A stretch of DNA of 13,014 nt from JBBCJT01 sp037190665 (GTDB taxonomy: Bacteria; Pseudomonadota; Alphaproteobacteria; Acetobacterales; Acetobacteraceae): positions 1-13,014 of the forward strand of contig JBBCJT010000103.1 of NCBI GenBank assembly GCA_037190665.1, given 5' to 3'. This document shows, in pieces, positions 12,987 to 13,014 of the stretch. Positions within the stretch are counted from its first letter, which is position 1, and the number at the start of each line of letters is the position of its first letter. Made by a program: the position numbers and the translations under genes. The notes under the pieces were generated by a model. That model was not told where the DNA came from. It saw only the letters and a program-made list of their open reading frames with translations, and made no database searches.

Positions 12987-13014
12987 GCTGATCAAAACCT
13001 TCCTGAAGGGATCG

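Overview
The window is a very GC-rich, tightly packed stretch of bacterial chromosome. The Mg-type porphobilinogen synthase, the ribD-ribE-ribB-ribH-nusB-thiL gene order, a RibB fused to a degenerate RibA-like domain, and the style of the intergenic hairpins all suggest an alphaproteobacterium, probably in the Rhodospirillales/Acetobacteraceae range. This placement is inferred from protein motifs; there is no rRNA or tRNA gene to confirm it. Nearly all genes have convincing family motifs, and no frameshifted gene was found.

Minus strand, positions 1-7529, read right to left. A small hypothetical gene is followed by a 33-bp tandem repeat array, then rpiB, glyA, a DHCW-type cupin and nrdR. After a 265-bp gap filled by two facing palindromic repeats come ribD, ribE, ribB (RibBX-like), ribH, nusB and thiL, the last cut by the window edge. 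Most junctions are overlaps of 1 to 4 bases (ATGA, GTGA or TGATG), so translation is probably coupled. Apart from the repeat gap this looks like one long transcription unit or two. Its products serve riboflavin synthesis, the glycine/one-carbon supply, thiamine phosphate activation, the pentose phosphate pathway, and control of ribonucleotide reductase and of transcription.

Plus strand, 7528-12825. A divergent metY-like sulfhydrylase gene is followed by hemB and a small exported Rap1a/Tai-like protein, each joined to the previous gene by ATGA. After a short gap come a COG3618-type amidohydrolase and an exported peptide-type ABC substrate-binding protein, which overlap by 19 bases. No transporter permease or ATPase lies in the window.

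Right end, 12826-13014. This is non-coding: four consecutive three-base-loop hairpins, then a perfect 22-bp inverted repeat with a 14-base loop. It looks like a genomic repeat plus either a terminator or the end of a mobile element.

There is no sign of a wholly new multi-gene system. The points most worth a second look are the RibA-like domain stripped of its metal-binding cysteines, the 33-bp hairpin array with the small gene whose start codon overlaps that of metY, the orphan Rap1a/Tai-like protein behind hemB, and the structured DNA at the right edge.
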